Of a DNA stretch of 64,000 nucleotides, positions 43,677 through 53,516 are shown piece by piece. This DNA comes from Spirosoma pollinicola (lineage in GTDB: Bacteria; Bacteroidota; Bacteroidia; Cytophagales; Spirosomataceae), in the NCBI RefSeq assembly GCF_002831565.1, contig NZ_CP025096.1, positions 5,757,014 to 5,821,013 on the forward strand. Reading direction: 5' to 3'. The notes below the pieces were generated by a model. The model saw only the letters and a program-made list of their open reading frames with translations. It searched no databases and was not told the DNA's origin. A program made the translations under genes and the position numbers. Numbering within the stretch: position 1 is the first letter of the stretch; each line of letters starts with the position of its first letter.

Positions 43677-44249
43677 ATGAAAATCAACCGCATAATCACC
43701 AGTTTGTTAGTCGCCGGCACGCTGGCGTCCTGCGCTCCGGCCATTACGGTCAAATACGACTACGATCCTAAAGTGAACGTTCGGCAGTTTGCCACTTATC
43801 GTATCGAGGCCGACCGCCAACGTAATGCTGACCCCATTGTGGGTAGTAACCTGAACCAGCGTCGTATTTCCGATGCGCTCGATCAATCGCTGAAAGCACG
43901 CGGCTACAAACCCGTAACCCAGGGCGAAGCTGATTTGGTGATCCGGTTCTTTATGGACTCTAAAGACAAACAGCAAATTCAATCCAACGGCATGTACTCA
44001 CCTTATTCAATGTGGGGATATGGTGGTATGAACAACGGCGTTTACTCCCGGCAGTATGAAGAGAACCGGGTTGTTATTAACGTACTCGATGCTCGCACAA
44101 ACGATATTATCTGGCAGGGTTGGGCTACGGGCCAATTGAACACCCGAAATAAAGAGCGTGACCGGGATCAGGCCTTCCGCGAAACGGTTACCAGCATCAT
44201 GAAAAACTTCCCGGAAAGTGCCGGGCAGGATTACGGTGCCGCTCGCTAA
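43677..44249 (+). CDS. DUF4136 domain lipoprotein
   Basis: A 190-residue lipoprotein. The lipobox is LASC at residues 16-19, following a short hydrophobic signal. The rest matches the DUF4136 family: YDPKVNVRQFATYRI near the N-terminus, then ADLVIRFFM, and ARTNDIIWQGWATG. DUF4136 proteins are exported proteins of unknown role, common in Bacteroidota. The gene has its own terminator and no operon partner. Confidence 0.88.
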   Translation: MKINRIITSLLVAGTLASCAPAITVKYDYDPKVNVRQFATYRIEADRQRNADPIVGSNLNQRRISDALDQSLKARGYKPVTQGEADLVIRFFMDSKDKQQIQSNGMYSPYSMWGYGGMNNGVYSRQYEENRVVINVLDARTNDIIWQGWATGQLNTRNKERDRDQAFRETVTSIMKNFPESAGQDYGAAR

Positions 44250-44271
44250 GTAGTTAAAGCATATAGTGCCA

Positions 44272-44303
44272 AACCTGCTAATCAACGGTTAGCAGGTTTT
44301 TTT
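44272..44303 (+). terminator. Rho-independent terminator after the DUF4136 gene
   Basis: AACCTGCTAA and TTAGCAGGTT pair exactly around a 7-nt loop, then seven T follow. Confidence 0.85.
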
Positions 44304-44345
44304 ATGGGCATTGGTTTTTTTAATTTGCGCCTTTTACACCTTACT

Positions 44346-44651
44346 ATGCGTGCTGTAAGTCGAGGAGTAGTGTTTTCTCTCATAGCAATAGTATTTGTAC
44401 TACTAATTGGCATTATGGCTTTGCTTAGTGTTGCCAATCACCGACACCAGCAGTTGAAAGATACAACAATTGATCTCCAGCGGAACCTCAGTCAGCAGGA
44501 AAGGAAAATACGGGATCTTCAGCAACGACTTGAAAACTGTGATACAATGCAGGCAGCACCCCCCGCCGATTCAGGTTGGTGTACGTCGGCGACAATAGAA
44601 TCAACGAGCGTTGCAAAGAAAGCCGTTCGCCCTCGGTTACCTCTTCAATAA
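44346..44651 (+). CDS. Small membrane-anchored coiled-coil protein
   Basis: A 101-residue protein with one membrane helix (about 8-28: VVFSLIAIVFVLLIGIMALL) followed by a coiled coil (about 35-65: LQRNLSQQERKIRDLQQRLEN) and a polar tail. I do not recognise the family. The start at 44346 is preferred because the earlier in-frame ATG at 44304 sits in the T-run of the terminator. A TTAATTTG element (one off the -7 consensus) lies upstream at about 44319. Size and layout suggest a periplasm-facing or cytoplasm-facing scaffolding role. Confidence 0.55.
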   Translation: MRAVSRGVVFSLIAIVFVLLIGIMALLSVANHRHQQLKDTTIDLQRNLSQQERKIRDLQQRLENCDTMQAAPPADSGWCTSATIESTSVAKKAVRPRLPLQ

Positions 44652-44881
44652 TGCGATAGGCTACCTATCTAGGGTTTTCCCTAAATTTAGTTGAAATCGG
44701 GTTTTCACTATTCTATGTGTAGTGAACTTAGTCCTACTTTTGCTAAACAAAATTCTATTTATTTCTATCGTACAATTAAATAGGTAATCGATTAAATTTT
44801 ATGAGTACGATTTTAGTATGTCAGCAAGAAAATTTAGTAATAAAGAGTGCTTGTGCGTACTGTACGAAATGATGAACTTAT

Positions 44882-45529
44882 ATGATACGGGTGCTGATTG
44901 CGGATGATCATAATGTATTTGTTGAGGGTATCGATTCGCTTATTTCGGGGGCACTGGATATCAAAGTAACCGAGCGCTGTTATACCGTTGGTTCGGTCGT
45001 TGATCGGTTAAGTCAGATATCAGTTGATGTGGTTTTGCTGGATATTTCATTTCCGCAAATCGAAGATGGATTGAACCTGTGTGAACATATTACCCGTACC
45101 TATCCGAAAACAAAAGTTGTTGCCCTAACCATGCACGACGATGCCAGCCTGATAAAACGGGTGGTGAAAAAAGGCGCAAAAGGGTACTTACTGAAAAATA
45201 CAACCAAAACCGAGCTATTACAGGCTATTAAGACGGTACATAACGAGAAACAATATTTCAATGAAACGATTACGCACATCCTGCTAAACGAAGGCCCAAA
45301 GACCCGTAAATCGGCCGCTGGCGTAGGGGTGAAACCGAACCTTACCCCCCGTGAATCGGAGGTGCTTATGCTCATGGCGCAGGGCTTGACAACCCAGCAA
45401 ATGGCCACCCAACTGTTTGTGAGTGCTAAAGCGGTTGAGTTTCATCGGAGCAGCTTGCTCATGAAGTTTGGTGTGCCCAACACGGCCTTGCTGATTAAGA
45501 CCGCAATGGAGATGCAATACATTGATTGA
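44882..45529 (+). CDS. NarL/FixJ-type response regulator
   Basis: A 215-residue two-component regulator. The receiver domain has the acidic pair at 8-9, the phosphorylated Asp54 (VVLLDISFP) and the conserved Lys in KKGAKGYLLK. A LuxR-type helix-turn-helix fills the C-terminal 65 residues (LTPRESEVLMLMAQGLTTQQMA). The stop overlaps the partner kinase start. Located just upstream of a SusC/SusD locus, it is the likely regulator of that locus. Confidence 0.93.
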   Translation: MIRVLIADDHNVFVEGIDSLISGALDIKVTERCYTVGSVVDRLSQISVDVVLLDISFPQIEDGLNLCEHITRTYPKTKVVALTMHDDASLIKRVVKKGAKGYLLKNTTKTELLQAIKTVHNEKQYFNETITHILLNEGPKTRKSAAGVGVKPNLTPRESEVLMLMAQGLTTQQMATQLFVSAKAVEFHRSSLLMKFGVPNTALLIKTAMEMQYID

Positions 45530-47331
45530 TGGTTGATTGTTATTCTGGCACAATGTCGTCGTATTTTAAATTCTTCCGGCTTCCCAAAAAATGGGTATTG
45601 GTTAGTCTCTTCCTTGGGGCGAGTGGCTGGTATGGGGAAGGGTGGGCATTGTCGGAACCGGCGTCTATAGATAGCCTGAAAAAACAAATCGGTCAGTTGG
45701 TGCTGGACAAAAAATACGGACAGGCGGCTAAATCATACGAATCGTTAGGCTGGCTTTACCATCAGCACTATGGCTACAATAAATACACGATGGATGCCTA
45801 TTTCAACGGGCTGAAATATTATAGTTTGACGGGCGATTCGGCGGGCTATTATAACGAGCATATTGTCATTGGCGATTATTACACGCATGATTACTTCATG
45901 CAGCCATACGCCGAAAAGTACCTTACTAAAGCGCGTCAGTATTTTGAGCGGACTAAAAATATACCAAAAGTGATTGAGTGCCGCCTGGGTCTGGCAGACA
46001 TAGCTCAACAGAAAAACCCTATCCCTAAGGGACTATTGACTGAGTTACGTGAAACGGAGCAGATGAGTGTACGGTATAAACAGGCTTATTCGCAGGCTTT
46101 TGCCCTGAATTTGCTGGCTAATACGTACTCTCGTATCAAACAGCCTGATTCGGCTCAATACTTCGCCATCCGAAGTCTGGCAATTGCTGAGCGTCTGAAC
46201 GTTAAGTGGTTAATTTCGCTGAATCACTTTTATCTGGGCATCGTCGAACAGTTCAGGAACCATTCGAAAGAAGCACTGGCCGCTTATGATAAAAGTTATC
46301 AGTTAGCTGAACTGGAAAATAACCTGTCGATGCTGCGGGAATTATCGAAGCACAAAGCAGATAGTTATTCGCGGGTGGGGGACTACAAAAACGCTTACTC
46401 GGCTTCGTTGAAAGCGCAGGATTTTATAACGCAGTTCTACACGTCCGAACAGACAAAAAGCATTCGATTGCAGGAGCTGGATAGCCAGATCAAGACACTG
46501 GCCGTTGAGAAGCAACTGGTTGAAGAGCAAAGCCATAACCAACACGTATTAAATTCAATGTTGGCCATTGGGTTGCTTATCAGCGTATTGGGTGTGGGCG
46601 CGTTGATCTTTTTACGTCGTCAGCAAAAGTTGATTGCGCATCAGGAAACGGTTATTGCCCGGCAGCAAATTCGGCAGTTGGAGCTTAAATCGTTGCGGGC
46701 CATGATTGAAGGACAGGAAGGAGAACGTAGTCGTATTGCCCGCGATCTGCACGATGGACTGGGTATTCAACTGTCGCGAATAAAGTTGTTTGTCGAAGCA
46801 CATCAGGAACAGTTACCCTTATCCGTAAAAGAACCATTGAACCAGTTTTTAGATGAAGCCTGTACCGAAACCCGGCTGATTTCCAACAATTTGCGCCCGT
46901 ATGCGCTCTCGACTTTTGGACTGATGCCCGCCCTTGAAGATCTGGTGCAAAAGCTAAATCTGGTTAACCAGACGAAGCTGATTCTGGAACACTACGGAGA
47001 AGTGCCTGCACTGGACGACGAATCGTCGGTTATGCTTTACCGGGTTGTTCAGGAGTTACTCAACAATGCCCTTAAACATGCTAATGCTCAGACGGTTACT
47101 GTGCAGCTTATGGCTAGTGACGAAACAACCCTTATTAGTGTCGATGACGATGGGCGCGGAGCTGATTTCGACAACATGATGTCTAGGGGAAATGGTATCG
47201 CCAATATCAAGTCACGCATTGCCTACCTCGGCGGGCAGGTTATGTGGCAAAGCGAAATCGGGAAAGGAACGTCCGTTATGATTTCACTGCCCATAAAAAA
47301 ACAAACACCAACCATACCGGCTATCGCATAG
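45529..47331 (+). CDS. TPR-containing histidine kinase (HisKA_3 type)
   Basis: About 600 residues. A signal sequence or first helix (WVLVSLFLGASGWYGEG) leads into TPR-like repeats (about 50-290), a membrane helix (SMLAIGLLISVLGVGALIFL), a coiled coil, and the HisKA_3 domain with the phosphorylated His408 in RIARDLHDGLGIQLSRIK. The ATPase part shows NNALKHANA, DDDGRGAD and GNGIANIKSRI. The start ATG overlaps the stop of the response regulator (TGATG), indicating translational coupling; a second Met at 45553 also gives a good signal peptide. It should sense a periplasmic or envelope cue and phosphorylate its neighbour. Confidence 0.9.
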   Translation: MVDCYSGTMSSYFKFFRLPKKWVLVSLFLGASGWYGEGWALSEPASIDSLKKQIGQLVLDKKYGQAAKSYESLGWLYHQHYGYNKYTMDAYFNGLKYYSLTGDSAGYYNEHIVIGDYYTHDYFMQPYAEKYLTKARQYFERTKNIPKVIECRLGLADIAQQKNPIPKGLLTELRETEQMSVRYKQAYSQAFALNLLANTYSRIKQPDSAQYFAIRSLAIAERLNVKWLISLNHFYLGIVEQFRNHSKEALAAYDKSYQLAELENNLSMLRELSKHKADSYSRVGDYKNAYSASLKAQDFITQFYTSEQTKSIRLQELDSQIKTLAVEKQLVEEQSHNQHVLNSMLAIGLLISVLGVGALIFLRRQQKLIAHQETVIARQQIRQLELKSLRAMIEGQEGERSRIARDLHDGLGIQLSRIKLFVEAHQEQLPLSVKEPLNQFLDEACTETRLISNNLRPYALSTFGLMPALEDLVQKLNLVNQTKLILEHYGEVPALDDESSVMLYRVVQELLNNALKHANAQTVTVQLMASDETTLISVDDDGRGADFDNMMSRGNGIANIKSRIAYLGGQVMWQSEIGKGTSVMISLPIKKQTPTIPAIA

Positions 47332-47419
47332 AATTTCCGGCAGTTGATTAACCGGTTAGGTGTGGTACAATTTTAATTCCCTACTTGCTCTATATCCTTA
47401 GTTCACAATTATCTACCTT

Positions 47420-50400
47420 ATGAATAAACATATGCTTTCAGGCATGTTCGTCCTGAGTAGCTGGCTGGCTGTCCACGCTCAGGATCGAACAATTTCCAGA
47501 CTTGCCCAGGCTCAACAACCTGCTGTTCTGGCTACAACAAAAGGTGCCGGAACAGGCGTCGATAAACAATCGGATGTTAAGGCTCTGATTAAAGGAGTCG
47601 TATCCGACGAAAAAGGCGGTACGCTTCCGGGTGCAACAGTATCCGTAAAAGGTACGCAACTCGGAACGACAACGGATGTCAACGGGGCTTTCTCGATCAA
47701 TATGCCTGCCGGGTCGAAAGTGCTGGTTATCTCGTTTATCGGGATGAAAACGCAGGAAGTTGAGGTGGGCACGCGCACAACGCTCAACATCACCATGCAG
47801 TCGGGCGATCAGTCGCTGGACGAAGTCGTCGTTATTGGCTACGGTACGGCCAAACGGTCGGACGTAACATCGTCGATTACCACCGTGAAAGCCGCCGATT
47901 TGAAAGACATTCCTGCGGCTGGTATCGATCAGCTGTTGCAGGGGAAAGCTGCCGGTGTAACCGTAACCAGCAATGGTGGTCAGCCGGGTGGTGGTGTTTC
48001 GGTGAAGGTTCGTGGGGTAACGTCCATCAATAGCAACGACCCTTTGTTTGTGATCGACGGCGTACCGTTTATTGGCGGTAATACATCGAACAGCACGGGT
48101 TATGCCGGTCTGGGCGGTGGCGATGGCCAAACCGGAAACAGCGTAATGGCCATGCTGAACCCCAACGATATTGAGTCGATCGACGTCCTGAAAGATGCTT
48201 CAGCGCAGGCTATCTACGGTTCGCAGGCGGCCAACGGGGTAATCATGGTAACCACCAAAAAAGGCAAACAGGGCGAAGGGAAAATCAATTACGAAATGTA
48301 TACGGGCGTTTCGGAAGTGGCTCGCCGGCTGAATCTGATGAAGCTGCCTGATTTTGCCCGCTACCAGAATGAGGTACTACCCATCATTGGTAACCCGGTT
48401 GCCGATGAGTTTAAAAACCCTGATCTGCTCGGGCCAGGTACCGATTGGCAGGAGGCTATGTTCCAGCGCGGTGCGATCAACAACCACCAGTTGAGTTTTT
48501 CGGGTGGCCGCGATAAAACGACCTATTACCTGTCGCTGAACTACTTCGACAATAAGGGGATTCTGCTGGGTTCTGATTTCAAGCGGTATTCGTCGCGCTT
48601 CAGCCTCGATACACAGCTAAAAAGCTGGGTCAAAGTAGGTATTAGTGCCAACGTATCGCGCAGTATCCAGAATGTGTCCCTGGCCGATGCCGCCGAAGGA
48701 ACGATCTGGAATGGCGCATCGACCAGCCCATTGGTTCCCGTAAAAAATATTGATGGTTCGTGGGGCGGTGGCCAAACGGTAGGTGGGGTACAATACAACA
48801 ACGCCAACCTGGTCGGTAATAGCCAGTACCGGGGCAATACCAAAACGTCAAATAACATCTTTGGTAGCCTGTATGCCGAGTTTCAGTTGCTGAAAGGCTT
48901 GTCGCTTCGCAACGAATTATCGTATTCGTTAGGTCAGGACAACAACATCGCCTTTCAAAAAGCCGGTAACGTGGGCGGTACGTCGTTCCGCAGTAAACTG
49001 ATCGACTCGCGGTCGGACAGTTATTACTACTCGATTACCAACTACCTGAATTACAATCTGTACTTCAAGAAACACGGCATTCAGGCTACGTTGGGCCATC
49101 AGGCGCAGAAATCCTACTACCAGTCGATTTCGGGTACTAAAGTTGATTTGCAGGCAAACATCTTTGACCTCAACACCGGTAGCGCCGACCAGACAACCTG
49201 GGGCCTGAGTGGGGGTAAAGGCCAGTGGGCTATGGAGTCGTACTTCGCCCGCGCCAATTATACATACGATGATCGTTTCTCGCTTTCGGCCAGTTTCCGG
49301 GCCGATGGTTCCTCGAACTTCGGGCCTAACAATCGCTGGGGTTACTTCCCCGGTGTATCGGCTGGCTGGACATTGTCAAACGAGAAATTCATGAAAGGGG
49401 ATATCTCGAAAGTGCTGAGCTATGCTAAACTTCGTCTGGGCTACGGTATTGTTGGTAACCAGAACTTCCCCGGCGGGGCACCAAACCCTGCCTATGTGGG
49501 CGCTGTTCAGTTCTTCTCCGGCCCGGTGGGTTTCGGTTCGTCGAATATGATCAATGGTATTCCGAACCCGAATCTGAAATGGGAGTCGGTTAGAACGGCC
49601 AATGCGGGTGTCGACCTTGGCTTCTTTAACGGCCGCATCGACGCTACGATTGATGTGTACAAGAAAGTAACATCGGACATGATCATCTTCCTGACCGGTC
49701 CAAACCTGATTGGGGTAGGCGACCAGTGGGATGATCTGAAAGCGCCACTGGGTAATGCGGGACAGATGACGAATACCGGCATTGATATTGGCATTACATC
49801 GACCAACATCAAAAAGGGTAATTTCAGATGGAAGACCAATGTTGTGTTCACACAATTTACCAACAGCTATGACCGGGCCGCCAGTGCAGCTTCGGCACTG
49901 GATGGTAAGGTGTATTACAACAACTACCTCATCACGCACACTACTCCCGGACGCCCGGTTGGCTCGTTCTGGGGTCTGGTAACGGATGGATTGTTCCGTA
50001 CGCAGGCTGATCTGGACGCCAGTCTGCCGCAGTTTGGCTACAAAGTGAACCAGACCGAAACCTGGCTTGGGGATATTCGCTACAAAGACATTAACGGCGA
50101 TGGTAAAATTGACGCGCAGGATCTGACCTTCATCGGAAGTCCACTGCCGAAATTCACCTGGGGCTTCACGAATTCACTCAACTATGGCGACTTCGATTTC
50201 TCGCTGTTTTTGCAGGGTAGTCAGGGTGCCAAAGCCTATAACTTCCTCCGCTGGCAGTTAGAGGGCCTGAACAATGCCTACACCAACCAGCTGAATACGG
50301 TAACGGACCGCTACACCGAAGCTAATCAAAATGGTGCGTTACCCCGGTTCACGAACACCAACAAGAACAACACGGCTATGTCGGATCGGTACATTGAAGA

Positions 50401-50647
50401 TGCATCATACATGCGCATTCAAAATATCACGCTGGGTTACCGGCTTCCCAAGACGCTGTTGAACCGGGTAAAAATAAGCAACCTGCGGGTGTACGGGTCG
50501 ATTCAAAACCTGAAAACCTTTACGAATTATTCGGGCTACGACCCTGAGATCGGTGCGTTCAACAACAGCATCAAGCTCATGAACGTCGATACCGGTCACT
50601 ACCCGAACCCACGTACGTTTACAGTAGGCGCTAATCTGCAATTCTAA
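47420..50647 (+). CDS. susC: SusC/RagA family TonB-linked outer membrane transporter
   Basis: A 1075-residue outer-membrane importer. After the signal peptide comes a carboxypeptidase-regulatory-like domain (GTTTDVNGAFSINMPAGSK), then the plug (DEVVVIGYGTAKRSDVTSS, with the TonB box-like stretch) and a long beta-barrel ending in a terminal aromatic (GANLQF). SusC proteins pair with SusD lids to import oligosaccharides. It lies 88 bp after the two-component pair and 132 bp before susD, on the same strand. The downstream GH26 enzyme suggests mannan-derived oligosaccharides as cargo, which is inference. Confidence 0.95.
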   Translation: MNKHMLSGMFVLSSWLAVHAQDRTISRLAQAQQPAVLATTKGAGTGVDKQSDVKALIKGVVSDEKGGTLPGATVSVKGTQLGTTTDVNGAFSINMPAGSKVLVISFIGMKTQEVEVGTRTTLNITMQSGDQSLDEVVVIGYGTAKRSDVTSSITTVKAADLKDIPAAGIDQLLQGKAAGVTVTSNGGQPGGGVSVKVRGVTSINSNDPLFVIDGVPFIGGNTSNSTGYAGLGGGDGQTGNSVMAMLNPNDIESIDVLKDASAQAIYGSQAANGVIMVTTKKGKQGEGKINYEMYTGVSEVARRLNLMKLPDFARYQNEVLPIIGNPVADEFKNPDLLGPGTDWQEAMFQRGAINNHQLSFSGGRDKTTYYLSLNYFDNKGILLGSDFKRYSSRFSLDTQLKSWVKVGISANVSRSIQNVSLADAAEGTIWNGASTSPLVPVKNIDGSWGGGQTVGGVQYNNANLVGNSQYRGNTKTSNNIFGSLYAEFQLLKGLSLRNELSYSLGQDNNIAFQKAGNVGGTSFRSKLIDSRSDSYYYSITNYLNYNLYFKKHGIQATLGHQAQKSYYQSISGTKVDLQANIFDLNTGSADQTTWGLSGGKGQWAMESYFARANYTYDDRFSLSASFRADGSSNFGPNNRWGYFPGVSAGWTLSNEKFMKGDISKVLSYAKLRLGYGIVGNQNFPGGAPNPAYVGAVQFFSGPVGFGSSNMINGIPNPNLKWESVRTANAGVDLGFFNGRIDATIDVYKKVTSDMIIFLTGPNLIGVGDQWDDLKAPLGNAGQMTNTGIDIGITSTNIKKGNFRWKTNVVFTQFTNSYDRAASAASALDGKVYYNNYLITHTTPGRPVGSFWGLVTDGLFRTQADLDASLPQFGYKVNQTETWLGDIRYKDINGDGKIDAQDLTFIGSPLPKFTWGFTNSLNYGDFDFSLFLQGSQGAKAYNFLRWQLEGLNNAYTNQLNTVTDRYTEANQNGALPRFTNTNKNNTAMSDRYIEDASYMRIQNITLGYRLPKTLLNRVKISNLRVYGSIQNLKTFTNYSGYDPEIGAFNNSIKLMNVDTGHYPNPRTFTVGANLQF

Positions 50648-50654
50648 ATGTAAA

Positions 50655-50740
50655 GAGCGAAAGAGTGAAAGAGCGGGCTGACGCACAATGCTTTACCACT
50701 CAAAGCCTCTTTCACGATAGACAGTTTCACTCTTTCGCTC
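50655..50740. repeat. Inverted repeat of GAAAGAG units between susC and susD
   Basis: GAGCGAAAGAGTGAAA (50655-50670) and TTTCACTCTTTCGCTC (50725-50740) are exact reverse complements about 55 bp apart. In polysaccharide loci such hairpins can adjust the susC to susD ratio; that is inference. Confidence 0.65.
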
Positions 50741-50779
50741 ATTCACTCCGCTTCGGCGGTCCGATTTCTCTCTTTAAAA

Positions 50780-52345
50780 ATGAAAATCAAGCCACTATAT
50801 GCCCTGGTTCTGTCGGCGATGTTGTCTTCGTGCTCGAAAGACTACATTGACCGGCCCTCCCTATCAGGCACCACAACCGGTAACTATTACAACAATGCGG
50901 ACGAAGTACGGGCCGCGACAAGTACGCTCTACAGCGGTTTGCCCTGGCGCAATTACGAAAGCCGGGCACAGGATGCTATCGGCGATGTGATGTCGGGCAA
51001 CATGTTCACCTATACCGATGTCGAGTACCTGAATTTCACGGTATCATCGGCCTCGGAGCGGATTGGGGCTTCATGGGGTGCCTTTTATAAGATCATTGGC
51101 TATGCCAACGTAATGATCAAGACTTTCGAAGAGAAGAAAGCTGCCGGTGGTGGTGCCGCTTATCTGGACCCCGCCATTGCCGAATGTCATTTCATTCGGG
51201 GTATGCTGTATTTCTATATTGGGCGTACCTGGGGAGCGGCTCCGATCATTACCGATCCGGGTGCAACGGCTCTGTCGGGTAACTTCAACATTCCCCGCTA
51301 CATTCAGAAGGATGTGTTGCGCTTTGCTCTGGAAGAGATAAAACTGGCCGAAGCGGGTCTGCCCGAATCGGATGTGCCGGGCCGGGTAACGAAATACGCG
51401 GCTAAAGGGCTGATGGCGAAATTGTATCTCTACTCCAAAGACTATGCAAACGCGAAAGCCAAGGCCGACGAAGTGATTAATTCCGGAAAGTATAGTCTGG
51501 TGGCCGATTACAGTGGGATGTTCACCAAAATGAGCATGAATAACAACGCCGAAAGCTTGTTTTCTATCCAGCATCAACTGGCACAGGACCCCTGGGGAAC
51601 GGGAAATATTAAAAACCCCGACCGTGGAGCCGGTGCCCTGCGTACTGCCGAAGCCGATGCCTGGGAAATGTACGTTCCGTCGCTGGATTTGCTGAAAGAA
51701 TATGAATTTGGTGATCTGCGCCGGAAATGGTCGGTAATGGAGCAAGGCTGGACCAACCCGAACTGGAAACCCCAGCGTGCCAATGCGCCGAAGTACAATG
51801 CGTTCATGGCTAACGGATTCAAGTACGACACCCTGCAGCCAGCCGAAGATGGCGGAAGCCAGGGCCCAACCCGGGCGAATATCGTTAAATACTTTGCCGG
51901 ACCGGGCAAAAGCTTCGGGGGTGATGCCGTTTTGGGCCAGAACTCGGGAAACAATGTCGTGTTGCTGCGCTATGCTGATATTCTGCTGATCTACGCCGAG
52001 GCTACATTGGCCGGGGGTGCTTCGACCAGTGATGCCAAAGCACTCGACGCCCTGAACAAAGTACGGAGCCGGGCGGGGCTGTCGCCGAAAACGGCATTCA
52101 CACAGGATGATATTCTGCATGAGCGTCGGGTGGAGTTTGCCTTTGAAGGCGATTACTGGTACGACATTCAACGCCAGGGATATGCCAAGGCGAAAGCGAT
52201 GATCGAGAAGCAGAACCGGGGAACGGTAACGGGAGCAACGTACATCACCAACTTCTCGGAAGACAAAATGTACCTGCCAATTCCCTCCGGCGAGATCGTT
52301 CAGGACCCTGAGCTTGGCAAAGATCCGGTCCCTTACTACAACTAA
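50780..52345 (+). CDS. susD: SusD/RagB family surface lipoprotein
   Basis: A 521-residue lipoprotein with the lipobox LSSCS near residue 14. The N-terminal TPR-like scaffold (AEVRAAT…LYSGLPW) and the C-terminal SusD signature (DALNKVRSRAGL and ERRVEFAFEGDYWYDIQRQG) are intact. SusD acts as the lid of the SusC barrel and binds the glycan. It follows SusC in the normal order. Confidence 0.95.
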   Translation: MKIKPLYALVLSAMLSSCSKDYIDRPSLSGTTTGNYYNNADEVRAATSTLYSGLPWRNYESRAQDAIGDVMSGNMFTYTDVEYLNFTVSSASERIGASWGAFYKIIGYANVMIKTFEEKKAAGGGAAYLDPAIAECHFIRGMLYFYIGRTWGAAPIITDPGATALSGNFNIPRYIQKDVLRFALEEIKLAEAGLPESDVPGRVTKYAAKGLMAKLYLYSKDYANAKAKADEVINSGKYSLVADYSGMFTKMSMNNNAESLFSIQHQLAQDPWGTGNIKNPDRGAGALRTAEADAWEMYVPSLDLLKEYEFGDLRRKWSVMEQGWTNPNWKPQRANAPKYNAFMANGFKYDTLQPAEDGGSQGPTRANIVKYFAGPGKSFGGDAVLGQNSGNNVVLLRYADILLIYAEATLAGGASTSDAKALDALNKVRSRAGLSPKTAFTQDDILHERRVEFAFEGDYWYDIQRQGYAKAKAMIEKQNRGTVTGATYITNFSEDKMYLPIPSGEIVQDPELGKDPVPYYN

Positions 52346-52399
52346 AACTGACTGGATTATGGTATTCACCAAATACCATAATCCACAAAACATACGCAA

Positions 52400-53494
52400 A
52401 TGAACTTTACTAGATTAAATCGAATAACGGGCTTTTTGTTGCTGAGTGGCTTAACCAGTCTTGTCCTGACTTCCTGCGAAAAAGATACGGATGGCAGTCC
52501 GCAGGTGGCGCCCGGAAATCCTGTCGCCACAGCAATGGCTCCCGACTCGGCGGCCGGTGGCTCCATTGTTACCCTGACCGGTTCCGGCCTTGGCGACATT
52601 CGTACCATTGTCTTCGAAAAGCAAAGCGTACCTGCGGGCTTCCAGCCAACATTAAATACCGATAATGCCCTGATTTTTCGAGTTCCTACCGAGGCTTTGG
52701 GTGGTAACCAGAAAGTCACCTTCACTAATAGCGCTGGTCGGTCGGTTTCGGTAGACTTCAAAGTGCTGGCCTTTGCAACAGTCTCTGATGTGTCGAATTA
52801 TGATTTTTCGAAAGGGGCTGAAATTACGCTTACGGGCAATAATCTGGATGATGTGTCTGCCGTTGCGTTTGCCGATTCGGTGAAAGGTATTTCGGATGCT
52901 GCCACGATTGTATCGAAATCGCAGAAGCAGCTGGTTGTTAAAATGCCTGCCTCCACACTCAGCCGGGGCACATTGGCCATTACGAATGGAACGGGGCGCG
53001 TTCGTACCAAACAGGAGTTCGTGAACCTCGATATGGCGTATAAAGTCTTCTCGGACGCATATGGGACCGGTTTTCAGGATGCTTCCTGGGGTGATCCTGC
53101 CGCCGTTTCAACGAAAGAGTTTATGACAGGCACAACGTCTATTGGCAAGAGCTTCCAGAAAGGAAACTGGCATTTGATTGGTTTCGCTAACTGGTCAGCT
53201 TCGGCTATACCTTATTCGGCTGATTACACCTACGTGACGGGCTGGATCAAAGGGGCATCCGCTGATTATTCGCTCTACCTGACAACTGATGCCAGTAAAG
53301 CTGGTTTCGGAGGCTTTGACGAAAAGAACAAAATCAACGTGAGAGCGGGCGTCTGGAATTACTTCAAGCTCAAATTGTCGGACATTGACTTCTGGGCACC
53401 CGGCAAAACCCTGACTCAGGTAGGCTTCCGAATTCAGGGGCCCGACAAACAGGACGAGACGTTCTACTTTGATGATGTTCTGCTGGTTAAGTAA
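52400..53494 (+). CDS. Surface lipoprotein with IPT/TIG domains (glycan-binding SusE/SGBP-like)
   Basis: A 364-residue lipoprotein (lipobox LTSC near residue 24). Two IPT/TIG-like immunoglobulin domains follow (about 42-130 and 131-215; for example GGSIVTLTGSGLGDIRTIVF and GAEITLTGNNLDD), then a jelly-roll-like domain (about 220-364, ending in FYFDDVLLVK) that resembles carbohydrate-binding modules. This layout is typical of the surface glycan-binding protein encoded after susD. It should help recruit the polysaccharide at the cell surface. No catalytic motif is visible. Confidence 0.85.
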   Translation: MNFTRLNRITGFLLLSGLTSLVLTSCEKDTDGSPQVAPGNPVATAMAPDSAAGGSIVTLTGSGLGDIRTIVFEKQSVPAGFQPTLNTDNALIFRVPTEALGGNQKVTFTNSAGRSVSVDFKVLAFATVSDVSNYDFSKGAEITLTGNNLDDVSAVAFADSVKGISDAATIVSKSQKQLVVKMPASTLSRGTLAITNGTGRVRTKQEFVNLDMAYKVFSDAYGTGFQDASWGDPAAVSTKEFMTGTTSIGKSFQKGNWHLIGFANWSASAIPYSADYTYVTGWIKGASADYSLYLTTDASKAGFGGFDEKNKINVRAGVWNYFKLKLSDIDFWAPGKTLTQVGFRIQGPDKQDETFYFDDVLLVK

Positions 53495-53516
53495 AAAGTA
53501 GAATGTCAGGAACACT

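Noticed and set aside
47438-48130. A 230-codon minus-strand frame inside susC
   Set aside because: It is antisense to the SusC plug region, with low-complexity residues and no start context.
51071-52399. A 442-codon open frame on the minus strand across susD
   Set aside because: It lies wholly antisense to a clear SusD gene, has no family motif and reflects codon bias of the sense strand.
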